Of a DNA stretch of 64,000 nucleotides, positions 9,648 to 22,268 are shown piece by piece. Each line of letters begins with the position of its first letter. The stretch's first letter is position 1. Below the pieces are notes generated by a model. It did not search any database. It was not told the DNA's origin and saw only the letters and a program-made list of their open reading frames with translations. Origin of the DNA: Entamoeba invadens IP1 (taxonomy: Eukaryota; Evosea; Mastigamoebida; Endamoebidae). The stretch lies in NCBI RefSeq assembly GCF_000330505.1, contig NW_004440424.1:13088-77087 (forward strand). The letters are read 5' to 3'. The position numbers were made by a program, and so were the translations under genes.

Positions 9648-10348
9648 TTAGAGAAGTGATGGTGAACGAAAACCAATTTGGTGAATATAAAAAACAAGCT
9701 GGAGGATATATAAACTCATTGACTGGTCAAAAGGCTTCTTTGAGTTTATCTGTATTTTTCTGTATGTTATTGATAGTTTCCATTTTGCCATCATCTCTTC
9801 GATGATTATGATAATTTCTTCAGCGATATTATAATATTGAAAGCTATTCATGATTGATACTTTCATTAGCTTTCATTACATCATAATACACCTTGACATA
9901 TTTTTTCTTGCTCTTCTCAAGTGCTGCTTGAAACAAAATGTTTTGCAAAAGACCCTCTTTAGAAGCTAGTGTGTACTTTTTGCATCCAAGTTGATTTCTT
10001 TCATTTTGTTTGTCAACTTTATTGAGGTTTAATTGATTTTCTATTTTTCTTTTATATGAATGTAAAGATTTTTGAGATGATGTTGAGGCGAGTGATTGGT
10101 CTAAAATAAACGGGCTCTCTTGTGTTTCTTCTTTGTGTATTGGAATGGTTTTGCCAAGACACATTTCTGTTTATATTTCCTCGGGATGTTTGAACCATCT
10201 TTGGTAAATTCCCAGCAAAGTTGCGTGAAAACATGTACAATACTTTAAGTAAAATCCTTGAAATGTATTTGCATGGGTCGGCACAATTCCGTTTTTCTGT
10301 GTTATTTTTAAACAGAAATAACCCACTTTTAATTATGATCGTATACAC
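9648..10348 (-). pseudogene. Gene fragments in shifting frames
   Basis: The best segment is 10164-9844 (106 aa, polar, with LASKEGLLQNILFQAALEKS and a Lys-rich stretch). It is followed by a frame change near 9845-9866 into IAEEIIIIIEEMMAKWKLS and a further shift that yields METINNIQKNTDKLKEAF. Upstream, in another frame, is FTKDGSNIPRKYKQK near 10185. Together these look like one decayed gene of unknown family facing the decayed coiled-coil gene at 8841-9645. Confidence 0.35.
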
Positions 10349-11031
10349 GAGTTGTATTTAGAATAATACTTGGCAACTATTTTTATTGATTTATTTAATT
10401 TAAAAGTTGTACTCAAACACATTAATTGGATTTTAAGATCAAACATGGTGTATATAAAAAATAAACTCGTTTTCAACTGTTAACTATTCACTGATCTATA
10501 TTTTTATGATAAAGTGTTATTTGATTTCATATTAAAAATTCAAAACATGATATTTATATATCCACATAATATAAATTATTATTAACAAAACAAAATGTTA
10601 AACTTAATAATGTAAAAGTAATTTTTCACATTCATGATATTTTGGTATATATTTATGTGAAAATATTTAAAATTTTCAAATAATCAAATAAAAATATAAC
10701 AATTGAAAGTTTATTAATTATTTAACTTGTAACCCAAACATTTTAAATCAATTTCATTATTTATAATAAATTTCTTATAGTTTGAAAATAAACAAATAAA
10801 TACAATTAAATTCGTATATCAAATTGTATATATATATTTATTTTGATTATTTTACAATAAACCAGTAATTGCCAAATCGGTAATTTTTAAGTTTTGTTTC
10901 CAAATTAACTAGTTTTAAAAAACACATATATCAAAAGACATTCCAACTGTTTTTATTTGTAAAAAACAATTATGTTTATACATTTTTAAATTAAAAATAA
11001 ACAAGATAACAACGTTGATTTAAAAACATGT
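10349..11031. other. AT-rich intergenic spacer
   Basis: Nothing coding or repeated recognised. It contains only A/T-rich low-complexity DNA. Confidence 0.5.
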
Positions 11032-11682
11032 TTAATCGATTGATTTCTTGTTATAATCAATATTATCATCGACATTGTAATTTGAAGATGGAGTCTCTCC
11101 AGTTGCATATGCCTTGTTTCTGTTGATTTTGGTTTTGTCACCAAAGCAGTGTACTAAAACGCCGTTAACACAAGTATTGCACGTTAACAATTCTTCTGTT
11201 TTGAAGCAGTATCCTCCACAGTCAGGTGCTGGCATTAGACACTTACCCAACTTTAAGACGCCACTATTATTGAAAATCATATACTGGTACCAGATTTAAT
11301 TTTCAATATGGCATTCGTCGTTATAATACATCCCATTGATTTTATCCCCAAGTTCACACCCTTTGTTTTTATCACTTACAAAAGCAATGTTTCTGACATT
11401 GTAATCGAGGTTGAAATAACTGTGGCAGTTAGAAGACGTTTTTGGCGTTCCAGTACAATCTGGTGTCGTGTAAGTGTAATTGGTAAAACAAGAAAGATTG
11501 AATTTTTGACTGACTCCATCATAAGTCACTTTCTTTGATCCATCCCCAGTTCGAATACATTTATTATCTTCATATATCCAATTTCTTGGGAAAACTATAC
11601 AATCAGTTGGAACGGCTTCATACAACTTCTTTGTTGTGGAGCCAAAAGAAGTAGCAAATATAAAGAATGTGATAATAAACAT
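11032..11682 (-). pseudogene. Secreted Cys-containing protein, paralogue of the 12464 gene, one in-frame TAA
   Basis: The 217-codon frame begins with a signal-peptide-like MFIITFFIFATSFGSTTKKL. It continues with spaced cysteines (DCIVF, NKCIRTG, LSCFTNY, TPDCTGTP), a conserved FVSDKNKGCELGDKINGMYY and, after the lesion, ELLTCNTCVNGVLVHCFG. A TAA at 11296-11298 (after CHIEN) interrupts it, but the same frame stays open for 82 further codons to 11032. The divergently oriented gene at 12464 has the same block order, including FTSDKNENCQLKDKIDGVYH and TLCNVCVNGVLTMCYG, with no stop at the equivalent place. This shows the TAA is an interruption and not the ancestral end. Unlike the paralogue it lacks the Ser/Thr/Glu repeat and hydrophobic tail. 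Function unknown; extracellular or cell-surface by inference. Confidence 0.6.
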
Positions 11683-12463
11683 TTTGTTTGAATGTATTTT
11701 TTAGTCGTAAGTAGCTTTTTATTTTTATTGATTTCTAATTAAAGACGCTATTAACTATATTTAATAAATACTTAAATTTGGTTTATTATATATTTTTAGA
11801 TTAATTGTTCAAGGTTTTAAATACAATATAATAAATTCCAAGTTCAATGTATCCAAATACCAATGTGGTGATATTTTAGGGTTTATTTATACATTTTTAT
11901 TCACAGAATAACACCCGGTTTGCATTATTATTTCTGAGAAAAACAAATTAATAATATATTTGTCAAAATGGTTAATCCAATTTTATTAACTTTAATAAAA
12001 ACAAAACAATCTAAAATGTAATTTAATTATTTTTATTTATTTTTAAATAATTATTATCCATGACAAAGAAAACAAATACAATTCAATTCATTGGTTATTA
12101 AATCAATTAAAATAATGTTTTGTATATATAGTCTGTCTTTAAAGTTGTGTATTTATTAAACTTGTTATGTTGACAAAAATACAAATTTATTTCAATCAAC
12201 TTTAATTAAAAAAACTATAAACTGGTTAATGTAATAATTAATATTTTGGGGTACTTATATTCGTTTTATTATAGTGGGTTAAATAACACAAAAATTAAAT
12301 CATATTAGACAACATTGTGAAATTGGTTTTTTTTCTAATAAATATATAATTCAAATAAAAAAACAACTGAATATATTTAAAGAAATAGAATGTTTTGTTT
12401 TTATTGCAAAAATTAACACAATAAAAAAGTATATATAGATAATAATTAGACCTTAAAACTTCA
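11683..12463. other. Shared intergenic region of the divergent secreted-protein pair
   Basis: 781 bp of AT-rich DNA between two head-to-head paralogues. Both promoters must lie here if the genes are or were expressed. No specific core element could be assigned. Confidence 0.4.
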
Positions 12464-13234
12464 ATGCTTGTTATATTCTTATTTGTTACAACTTCTTTGG
12501 GTCGAATTGATTTTGCTTTGGGTGCAGGAAGTGATTGTTATAGTTATGGCGATTTCAGACTTTACAAAAGAGACACGTGCAAAAGAACTGAAACTGGTTC
12601 AGTAATCTACACGGCGGACAAGACGGGGATGTATATGATAGAAAAGAAATTTGCTTCAAAAGATTGCTCATGAACACCAGCAGTTCAAGATGCAAAATTT
12701 GAATATAGCTTTATGATTCCGAAGAGAGTAGACTATGTTGGATTTACAAGTGACAAGAATGAAAATTGTCAATTAAAAGATAAGATTGATGGAGTTTACC
12801 ATTCGTCGAGATGTTATCATGCACTTGGTTTCTACAAGTACGAAATTGCAACTGAAAACGGCAAACATTATTTAATGAAAAGATCATACAACACTGTTGA
12901 CTGTCTTCCAGGAGACTTTGACAATAGCGATACGGAAAAGACGTTGTGTAATGTCTGTGTCAATGGAGTGTTAACTATGTGTTATGGCGTTGATGGTGTT
13001 CCAGCTTATGTGGATTTCACAAAAGAGACTGCTGATCAGAGCACTGATATAGAGCCAAGCAAAACCCCCGAAGAAAGCAAAACTCTAGAGCAAAGCAAAA
13101 CTCCTGAAGAAAATAAAAGTGAAGGAAGCACTACTACCTCAGAGAATGGAGATCAAAATAATAATAACAATGGAGAAGATAACGCTTTCAAAACTCTTGT
13201 CTTATTAGTCTTTATCATTGCTACTATGTTTTAA
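12464..13234 (+). pseudogene. Secreted, probably GPI-anchored Cys-containing protein with one in-frame TGA
   Basis: A 257-codon frame from ATG 12464. It has a signal peptide (MLVIFLFVTTSLG), cysteine-containing repeats, then an acidic Ser/Thr/Pro/Lys region with three copies of SKTPEE or SKTLEQ, and a C-terminal hydrophobic tail (FKTLVLLVFIIATMF) typical of a GPI signal. Codon 70 is TGA (12671-12673). The aligned position in the paralogue at 11032-11682 is GGA within DCTGTP, where this gene reads DCS-stop-TP, so one base change (GGA to TGA) explains it. The frame is open before and after, implying a recent loss or an atypical allele. Likely a surface-exposed protein of the trophozoite or cyst; the exact family is not recognised. 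Confidence 0.65.
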
Positions 13235-13630
13235 TTCAATGAATTTATTTCTTATAGTAACATTTTTATAATTCTATTAACACAACAAAAAATGATAAAC
13301 GATAAAATTATAATATATAATAAATCATTATTTTATATAACAATTGTATTTTTAAAAATTAAACTTTGGCTATTAAACTCTAACATGCTCTCAACTATTG
13401 TTTTGTTCTGAAAAAGTTCAAAAAATCATTGTAATTGCAATCAAATTATTTAATTAATAAAAATATTTATGTTTAACTTATTATTTCTGAAAAGAAATGA
13501 TTTGTAATTGTCAGTATTGTTGGGACATGTTTTACTGTTTTACATCATTTGACAAAAAATTTAAAACATAAAAACAATTAAAAAACAAAAGTATTGTGTT
13601 TATTATTATTCTTAAAAAGTTGATTATTTT
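13235..13630. other. AT-rich spacer
   Basis: No gene or repeat recognised. Confidence 0.4.
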
Positions 13631-13639
13631 AAATTAGAA

Positions 13640-14390
13640 ATACCAAATGTGGTGGCGTCAGTTGTCGAAATGGCAATTTGTTCAAAGTGTTTAAAAAGTG
13701 AATTCACTTAAAAATAACAAAAGTTCCAAGTGTTAAGACAATTTAGTGAATGATAATACCAAATGTTATCACCATTCAACAATTTGATTATTCACAACAG
13801 CAACAAATGACTGATGTGCATAATTTAAAGGTGACACTCACTAGATAACATTAGAACTTTTTGTAAGACTGAACTCTGTTATGAAATCACTTTAGGGATA
13901 ACTGCAAATGTTGTAGTGTTTGTGGTATTCAGTCTATTTATTATTAATAGTATTATCTAACTAAATTTAGTTACACAACAACGAATAAAGGTTGTAATTA
14001 TCCGTTCATAAAAAAACTTAAAAACAGTAAGACAAATTTGTTGGAAATTGAAGCGAATGAAGTGACTGTAATGATGACACGACTGGACTACACCGAGTTG
14101 ATAAAAACAAAAAACCGGCTAAGGTACTTTAGGTATTATCCACACAATGGAGTAATTATTAAAGTTTTCCATGTTGAATGTTGATTGGAAAATCGGGACA
14201 TATTATTGAGACCTTAAACTGGACAATGATTTATATTTTAAATGAGTGCATCAGAGAAAGTTAATGCAAACTATTAAATTTGGAAACTCAAAAACTTTAG
14301 TAAAATGAACACAAACAGTACATTTACTAAAGTTATTGCTACACCAACTCACATAACGCGATATGTGTGGAATAAAGAAAAATACAAATA
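13640..14390 (+). pseudogene. Decayed coding remnant
   Basis: The plus strand holds isolated coding-like pieces in different frames: CGGVSCRNGNLFKVFKK near 13655, VITIQQFDYSQQQQMTDVHN near 13765, EIEANEVTVMMTRLDYTELI near 14050 and MNTNSTFTKVIATPTHITRY near 14305. They are broken by numerous stops. The G/C level is higher than in the flanks. No family recognised. Confidence 0.35.
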
Positions 14391-15505
14391 ACATCTTCTA
14401 ATTATCATTTTATGTTTCAGTATATGTATGGAATATAAGTTTAATGAATTAAAATTCAAATTTCATGAAAATGTACAAGTTTGTAACTTTTTAAAATGGT
14501 CTAAAAAGCCTGATAAATAAATGATAAAAGTGTAAAAAGCATTGTGTTATGTTGTGTTGGTCACAATAGTAACTTGAAAAAAAAACAAAAAGATTTTGCT
14601 GAAGAGAAAAATAAACTTTATTAATTGATTTGTTAACAATTATTTATTTTTAAAAAATACAACAAATTTTTCGTAATAATTCATTAATTTATATTTGCAA
14701 ATTAAACTAAAAATTTGGACTCGTTGTTTCAAATAAAAGAAAATATAGTGATACATATACAGGTATGGTAAAACCCCATCAAAATGTTTAAAATCCTTCA
14801 AGATTTAAAGTCAAATAATTACGACGTTATCCAGAACAAATATAAAATAAAAATGGGTTAGTAAAAAGTGTTATACAACAAAAAGAAAAACAAAATAAAT
14901 AAATTATAACAAAAAATAGATATGTTTGTAATTGTTCAAAAACTGATTATAACAAGTTATGGTTTGTGTTTAAACGAAAGAAGTGACATCGAAAAACAAG
15001 TTTGTTGAACAAGTTTGAGTATTTTGTTTGCAATCTTTATTAATAAATTTCGGTTTTTAATATAAAATATTTAGTAATTTTAATTAATTTACGACTTAAG
15101 GGATTTTGAATAACTAAAACGGTTTAGTACATACATAACGTGTTCATAAAATATACCAAATAATAAGTTATATTTTTAAGATTCTTTAATACTTTTAATA
15201 TTTAATAATGAAATATTTTAGGAACACATTCTAAAAATTCATTTTATTTTTCGAAATATCTTCTTTTTCCACAATGCCCCCATTAAAATTGGCTTTATTC
15301 TTATATTAGATAACATTTACAAATTGGTTTAAATATCCAAATTTAACAACATAATAAATTATTATTAATGAAAAACGAAATAATTTGGATATATTGTTTC
15401 CAAACAAAAGATTTGTAATTTTAAAAATATTCATATAAAAATGTTTCTGTAAAAACAAATCAATTTTTGATTATTTTTTGTGTTAAAATCTCAATTATAA
15501 TAATA
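14391..15505. other. AT-rich region upstream of the receptor-kinase pseudogene
   Basis: About 1.1 kb without supported ORF or repeat. The promoter of the kinase gene should lie at its 3' end, but no element could be assigned. Confidence 0.4.
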
Positions 15506-15647
15506 ATGAATATTATAATTGATGTTATTATTATTTACTATTTCTTGATGTTTGTAAATTCTAGAGAGTGCTACTGTAGAATAGGTTGGGAAGGCACTCG
15601 TTCTAAGTGTAATGAAGCGTGCTACTCAAGCAATTGGCGTTGTTATG

Positions 15648-15685
15648 GTTTGTGTATATTTATTAACAAATTAACTTATGATTAG
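15648..15685 (+). other. Intron 1 of the receptor-kinase pseudogene
   Basis: Donor GTTTGTG, acceptor ATTAG, 38 nt, phase 1. Removing it joins ...RCY to VCNDSCTNCGKSA and keeps the CxxC pattern. Confidence 0.8.
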
Positions 15686-15780
15686 TTTGTAATGACTCAT
15701 GCACAAATTGTGGGAAAAGTGCAAATAATTGCAATGGATGTGTTTCGGGTTATTATCTTCAAAGTGGTGATAATTTCCAT

Positions 15781-15824
15781 GTTTATGTTTGTTTTATTTA
15801 TTTGTTTTATTTTAAAAATGACAG
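15781..15824 (+). other. Intron 2 of the receptor-kinase pseudogene
   Basis: Donor GTTTATG, acceptor GACAG, 44 nt, phase 0. It joins SGDNFH to SVCSDNFGKKCLEC. Confidence 0.75.
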
Positions 15825-16227
15825 TCAGTGTGTTCAGACAATTTCGGAAAGAAGTGTTTAGAATGTGATAGAAATAGTGGTTGTAAACAATGTGAAAATG
15901 GGTATCAGTTGATCAATAAAACAACACAAAAATGTGGAAATTTCAATGAAGGATGCACACTTTGTTCAAACAATATTTGCAGTCAATGTTCCGAAGGATA
16001 TTGCCTCGACACCATCAAAAATCTATGTGTGAAATGCAACAACAGATTTTCAAAATGCTCGCTTTGTTCTGAGAATGAATGTTATGCATGTGGCGATAAC
16101 TCGACACTGTCAAACAAAGTGTGCGTTGAATGCAATCAAAAATGGGAAGGATGTGTTGGATGCAACGACATTATGTGTTCGAGTTGTCAGCAAAATGGTT
16201 ATTATTACAACAATGGATTTTGTAACA

Positions 16228-16277
16228 GTTTGTAATTTATAAAAAATGTTTATATTTTAAATCAAAATAACTCTAAG
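16228..16277 (+). other. Intron 3 of the receptor-kinase pseudogene
   Basis: Donor GTTTGTA, acceptor CTAAG, 50 nt, phase 1. It joins GFCN to KCSVNCESCQS, again restoring cysteine spacing. Confidence 0.75.
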
Positions 16278-19200
16278 AGTGTTCAGTGAATTGTGAGAGT
16301 TGTCAAAGCAAAGAAACGTGTGATGTATGTAAAGGTGGGTATTACTTAAATAGAGGTTTGTGTGAATTGTGTTCAACAAGAAATTGTAAACTCAGTGATG
16401 ATACAAAATGTGAGAGTTGCATAGAAAACTCGTTTTTGAACAGTGGGATGTGTGTATCGTGCAATGAGAAAATTCCAAATTGTGAGAAATGCAACAGTAA
16501 TAACGTTGACGGGCAATGTCTTCTATGTTCGAATGGGTTTTACTCGAATGGACCACAGTGTGTTAAATGTGACACGTCTTGTGGGAATGAGGGGTGTGTC
16601 AATGGGAAGTGCACAAATTGCATAGACAATAAAATTTTAGACAAAAGTGGGAAGTGTGTTAAACCAACAAATTGCGACCGTGTTGATAACAGTAAATGTG
16701 TTGTCTGCAAAGACGGTTATTATTTGTACAACAATATTTGTGTTCAAAAAGCGTCAAACACGCCATGCAACTCAATTCAGATCACAGAGGATGTTTGTCT
16801 TACCAAAGAAGATGCTGGGTGTGATGAAGTTTCAAATGGCAAGTGTGCATCATGTCAGAGTGAATTAATACTCGACAAAGGAATGTGTAAAAGTTGTTCC
16901 TCGTCAATACAAAACTGCACAAGTTGCGCCACTTCAAGCAGTGAAAACATCATGTGTTCTGTGTGCAGAGAAGGGTTCTTTCCAGAGAAGACATGTAAGT
17001 CGTGTAGAATGATATATGGGTGTGAGTTGTGTGTAAACTTGCTTGTTGGCAATGTTGAAAGCACTCGAATTTGCACGAAATGTTTGAGTGGGTATTATTT
17101 GCAAGATGGTGAGTGTCTCCAAATCAAAAACTGTGTTGCTAACACAGAAAATGAGTGCACAAAATGTGAACAGAATTATATTATAGAAGAAAATGAATGC
17201 AAAGAATACACAACACAGCTGGGGTGTATTGCAACTGATGGTGTGTTTTGCACGATGTGTTCTGATGGATTTTACTTGTCACAAGAAAGTCGGCGATGTT
17301 TGTCGTGTTCAGTTGCGAGTTGCAGCAGGTGCGACACAACTGGCAAATGTGTTGAGTGCAACACAAGCAACTCATTGAAAGACGGGAAATGTGAGAAGTG
17401 TGGGATTGTTGGGTGTTCACTCTGCAACTCGACAGGTAGTGATTGTCTACGTTGTGACAAAACCCACTTCTCAACAACACTACCAACATTACAATGCACA
17501 GAGTGTACCACAATAACGATTGGGTGTTTGGAGTGTACAAGTGATCACTTTACGATGTGTCAAGACGGGTATTTCATAGACACCATAGATTACAAATGCA
17601 ACTCATGCAAAATGATAGAGGGGTGCACAACATGCTCACTTGAAACAAGGAAGTGCTTCAAGTGTTTGGATGGGTTTTATTTGTTGAGTGGACAATGCGC
17701 TTTGTGCAACAAAACCACCCAAAAGTGTGGAAGGTGTTCGAGTGATTCAAATTGCAACAACTGTAAAGAAGGATACTTTTTGGAGGAGAACACGAGCCAC
17801 AAATGCAGTGAGATAGACGGGTGTGAGGTTTGCGACGAATCAAGTCGTCTCTGTTTTAAGTGCAAAGACTATTACACCGGATTAATAGATGGAAATGGGT
17901 ACAAATGTGTCGATTGTGAAACTGCAAATGAAAACTGTTCGAGGTGTTCAATTGATGGAAATTGCACCGAGTGTGAAAGTTCTTTTATGTTAAAAGAGGG
18001 TGTTTGTGTTGAGTGCTCAACTTCAACTTTGAATTGCCATGTTTGTGCAACGACAAGTTCGAGGTGTCTGTCGTGTGATGTTGGGTATGGTGTTGATGAT
18101 AATGGGCAATGCCAGAAGTGTGTTGATGTGAATTGTCTTGACTGTGAGTTGTATGACAAATGTTCAAAATGCAAAGAAAACACAATTCTCACAGACGGGA
18201 GTTGTGTGAGTTGCAGTGTTGACAACTGTAAGACGTGCGATTTGAATGGGTTTTGTGTTGAGTGCAAATCCAGTTATTATCCAAATGATGGCGTTTGTCA
18301 AAGCTACAATTTGAGTTCTCTCAATTGTGTTGAAACGTCAACAATCAGAAACGAGTGTCTGAAGTGCAATATAAATTATTATTTGAAATTGGGAAAGTGC
18401 TATCCATGTAACTCGTTTGATGCCAATTGTGTTGAATGCAACTACAGCACATGTTTAAAGTGTTCAGAAGGAACATATCCAAGTGGATTTAAGACGTGCC
18501 TTCAATGCAACAACATGGCAAACTGCACAAAGTGCCAACAAACATCGCCTGTTTTCACAGAGTGCCTTTTCACGTCTTCTCCAAATGGGCAATTGGTAAA
18601 TGGGTATTGCAAAGATTGTACTGTTGACGGTTGTGTGAAATGCAAAACAAAAACGTCTGGTAGTAATGTGTATCCTGTTTGTGAAATTTGCGCACCGGGG
18701 TATAACCTCAACTCGAATGACGAATTTTGTTATAAAAACACGATTAACAATTGTGAAGAGTATGAAATAAACACCAACACGTGTTTAAAATGTAAAAATG
18801 GTTTTGCCCTCAATGGAACCACATGTCAAAGTTGTGCCTCTACACTTTCTAACTGTGAAGAATGCGCGTCAACATCGAGTTGCACAAAGTGTTCAGAGGA
18901 ATATACTGTTGGCACAGACAACACTTGCCACACCTGTTCTGATGTAATACCAAATTGTCACAAATGTTATTCTGACACTTCAAAATGCAAAGAGTGTGCA
19001 GTTGGGTATTAAGTCACAGAAGATTTGACGTGTTCGAGTTGTGATTCGGTGATATCGAATTGCAGTGAGTGTTACAATTTGGAAGGTGTCAAATGCACAA
19101 AATGCAATTTTGGGTCATACATTGAAAATGGGAGGTGTGTAGAAGTGAAGGCAAACGAGTTCAAAACATCAGAAACAACTTCGAAAGCGTGTCGCCTTCA

Positions 19201-22200
19201 AATACAAAACTGCTACAGCTGCAACTACACGACAAGTGATGCCATTTTTGATACAACAGCAGTTGAGTGCAACAAATGTCTTGATGGGTATGGCTTTGTT
19301 TCAAGCACAATGAGAGTCTGTGAAATCTGCCACAACGAAGTTGACGCGAGTTCTGTGTGCATCACATGTGAAAATGGGTGCAAGAAGTGCTTCATCAAAG
19401 ACAACCTTACAAAAGAGCAGTCGTGTGTTGAGTGCGAAGATGGGTTTGCATTGAGGAATGGAAAGTGTCTTAAAATAGAAAACCGTGAGTATTGTCTTGA
19501 TGAGTTGCACAATGTCGGCTGTGAATCATGCGCCAACTACTACTCAACTGTTGAAATTGGCACAAAGTGCTCGCCGAATAACAGAAACACGAGTTGCTCA
19601 TTCTACAATGAAAAAGGTGAGTGTTTTGAATACAACGACAAACCAAAAGTGTCATCTTTAATAAAAGCAGAAGACGCAAGTGATGTCAACTGCCAAAAGT
19701 GTGAATACCAGAAAGGGCACTGTCTCTCTTGTCAACGTGGTTTTGTCCCAAACTTGTCAAATCCACCAGTTTGTACAGAGTGCGGGTGCAGAGAGTGTAA
19801 CAAGATCAACAAATGCAAAATATGTATCAGCGAGTCAAACAACAACATTGGAATTTGCACAAGTGACAGCAACTGTGTTTCGACAACAAACAACACTTGT
19901 TTGAAATGCACAGATAGTCATTACATAACAAAAGGGATGTGTGAAGTGTGTGATCATAATTGTGTGTCGTGTTCAAGTGACAGCAAAAAGTGTTTGAAAT
20001 GTGAAGATGGTTTTGTACTAGTGAATGATGAATGTGTTTCGCTTGAAGAGTCAAATTGTGTTATTCAAAATGATGCTACAGGTCGTTGTGAGTTATGCAG
20101 AGAAGGGTTTGTGTTTGACGCATCAAATGAGTGCAAAGAAAGTGGTATAACAAATTGTCTGAATGAAAACTCAAACAAGTGTGTGAGATGTCTACCAACA
20201 ACTCTTTTGGGCATTTCCAACAGAGAAACGGTTTGTTCTAAAAGTGCAAAAATAAACAACTGCAATATTTTAAGCTCAACTGGTTGTGTAAAGTGCGAAA
20301 GTGGATATTACATGGATGGGATAGAGTGTGAGCGATGTGATAAGAACTGTGAGCAGTGTGACACAAATGCAACGACATGCATATCGTGCTATTTTGGGTT
20401 TATTCTCAACGTGCAAACGAGTCACTGTGATTCGAGTGAAGATATAAAAACTTCATGTGCGAAATTTTTGAGTGATGGAGGATGTGCAATATGCCAAAAT
20501 GAGTATTATTGGCAAGGGAGAAATTGCTACAAGTGTGGCAACAACTGCACAACTTGTTCACAGAACGAAGGCAATTGCCTGACATACAATATTGATAACG
20601 GATTTTATCAGAACGACACAAATGGGATTCATTGCATTTCCAGTGAGCGAACTTGCAAACTGTTTGAAATATGATATATTTGGATGTGTTCAATGTGAAA
20701 ATGGGTATTTCTTGAACCGAGGAAAGTGTGAGATTTGTGCTGAGAACTGTGAGTTGTGTGTGTCGTCTGATTTTTGCCAAAATTGTGTTGATGATTACGT
20801 TTTAGTCAAAAGTAGATGTGAATATTACACAACAATAAAGTATTGTGCAAGTGCTACAAATGGTTTATGTTCAAGTTGTACACCAAAATATGATCTTTCA
20901 ATTGATAAATTAAGTTGCTTCAAACATCAAAACAAGGCGCTTTCGATTGCACTTCCCGTTGTAATTACAATTATTATAATCATAGTATTAATAGTCACAA
21001 TGTTTGTGGTGTGTCTTATTTACAAGTCACATCAATCAAAGAAAATACTACAAAAGACCACATGCGAGTTTTCAATGAAAAAGTCGAACATCAACTTTAT
21101 TGAATATTCTCCAGGAGTCATGTTGAACAAAACATCACTCGACTTCTCTGTTGATTTTGATATAATTTGTTCACTTCCAATTGACCAACCAAGTCGTGAC
21201 CTCCTCTGTGTTGGAAACAACTCAAAACATACTGTGAAAGTCCAATTGACATACAAAACGACAAGTGAAAAGTACACCATCAGGGTAACTCCATCTCTGG
21301 CAACACTATCCTCTGAGAAAGCTGTTGAATTTGAAATATTTGTAACACCTCTTTGCACATGTAGCATCAGTGAAACTATTGCAATTGTCCTTCTTAATAT
21401 GTCGAAGGGTGAGCAGATGTCCCTCAACTTTCCCATCAAGTTTGAAAGTGAGAAGTCGAGCCACCTTATAGCCGACGAAGTAATTTGCGAAAAGAAGATA
21501 GGTGAAGGCTCCTTCGGTGTTGTTTACATTGGGAATTACATTGGAAACAAAGTAGCAATTAAAAAGATGAAAGAAGTCGAACACAATGAAGAGTCAATGG
21601 AAGAATTTAAAAAGGAGGTTGAGATGTTAGACAAATTCAGAAGTGAATTTGTCGTTCACTTCTATGGCGCTGTTTTTGCACGTAATAAAGTGTGTATGGT
21701 CACGGAATTTGCGACATATGGAAGTCTTCAAGACTTAATGAAACACAAAACTTCGAATGAAATTGACATGAAGTTAAGAGTGAAAATTTGTCTTGATGCT
21801 GCTAAAGGTGTATTTACACGAGAATGGGATACTACACAGAGACATCAAACCAGACAACATTTTAGTCTTTTCATTGGAGACTATCGAAAAGGTTAATGCT
21901 AAATTGACTGATTTTGGAAGTAGTAGAAACGTCAACTTGTTGATGACTAACATGACATTCACCAAAGGTATTGGAACACCAACTTATATGGCACCCGAGG
22001 TTTTGAAAAAAGAAAAGTATAAAATGAGTGCAGACATTTATTCATTTGGAGTAACAATATACGAGTGTGTTGGGTGGTGTGAGGCGTACCCAAAAGATGA
22101 ATTTAAATTCCATGGAAAATAGCCGAGTTCGTTATTTCTGGAAAGCATGTGAACAAAAATCCATCAATGAGTGATAACATTTTCAACATCATTTCTGAAT

Positions 22201-22268
22201 GTTGGAAACAAGATATGAACAGTCGTCCAAAAATAGAAGACGTTGTTCACACTTTAGAAGTGTGTTAA

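Larger units (their letters stand above)
15506..22268 (+). pseudogene. CXXC-rich transmembrane receptor kinase (TMK family), broken by one stop and three frameshifts
   Basis: Exons: 15506-15647, 15686-15780, 15825-16227 and 16278-22268. The three introns are 38, 44 and 50 nt; introns 1 and 3 start with GTTTGT. The signal peptide is MNIIIDVIIIYYFLMFVNSR, then about 1,700 residues of CxxC repeats (furin/EGF-like, with many C-x2-C-x(n)-GY units). One transmembrane helix follows (LPVVITIIIIIVLIVTMFVV near 20955), then a beta-rich juxtamembrane region and a tyrosine-kinase-like domain. Kinase motifs are all present: GEGSFGVVY, VAIKK, HRDIKPDN, DFGSS, APEVL. Lesions: TAA at 19010-19012 in an otherwise open frame; a shift near 20650; a shift near 21815 that loses residues between AAKG and YLHENG; and one missing base near 22113 (KF-WKIAEFV). 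The original product would be about 2,200 aa. Start set at ATG 15506, since the upstream codons lack an ATG. Entamoeba TMKs are surface sensors of uncertain ligand. Confidence 0.85.

Noticed and set aside
16443..20265. Many 60-130 aa ORFs on both strands within the kinase ectodomain
   Set aside because: They are shadows of the CxxC-coding frame: Cys/His/Ser-rich minus-strand frames appear whenever TGT and TGC codons are frequent.
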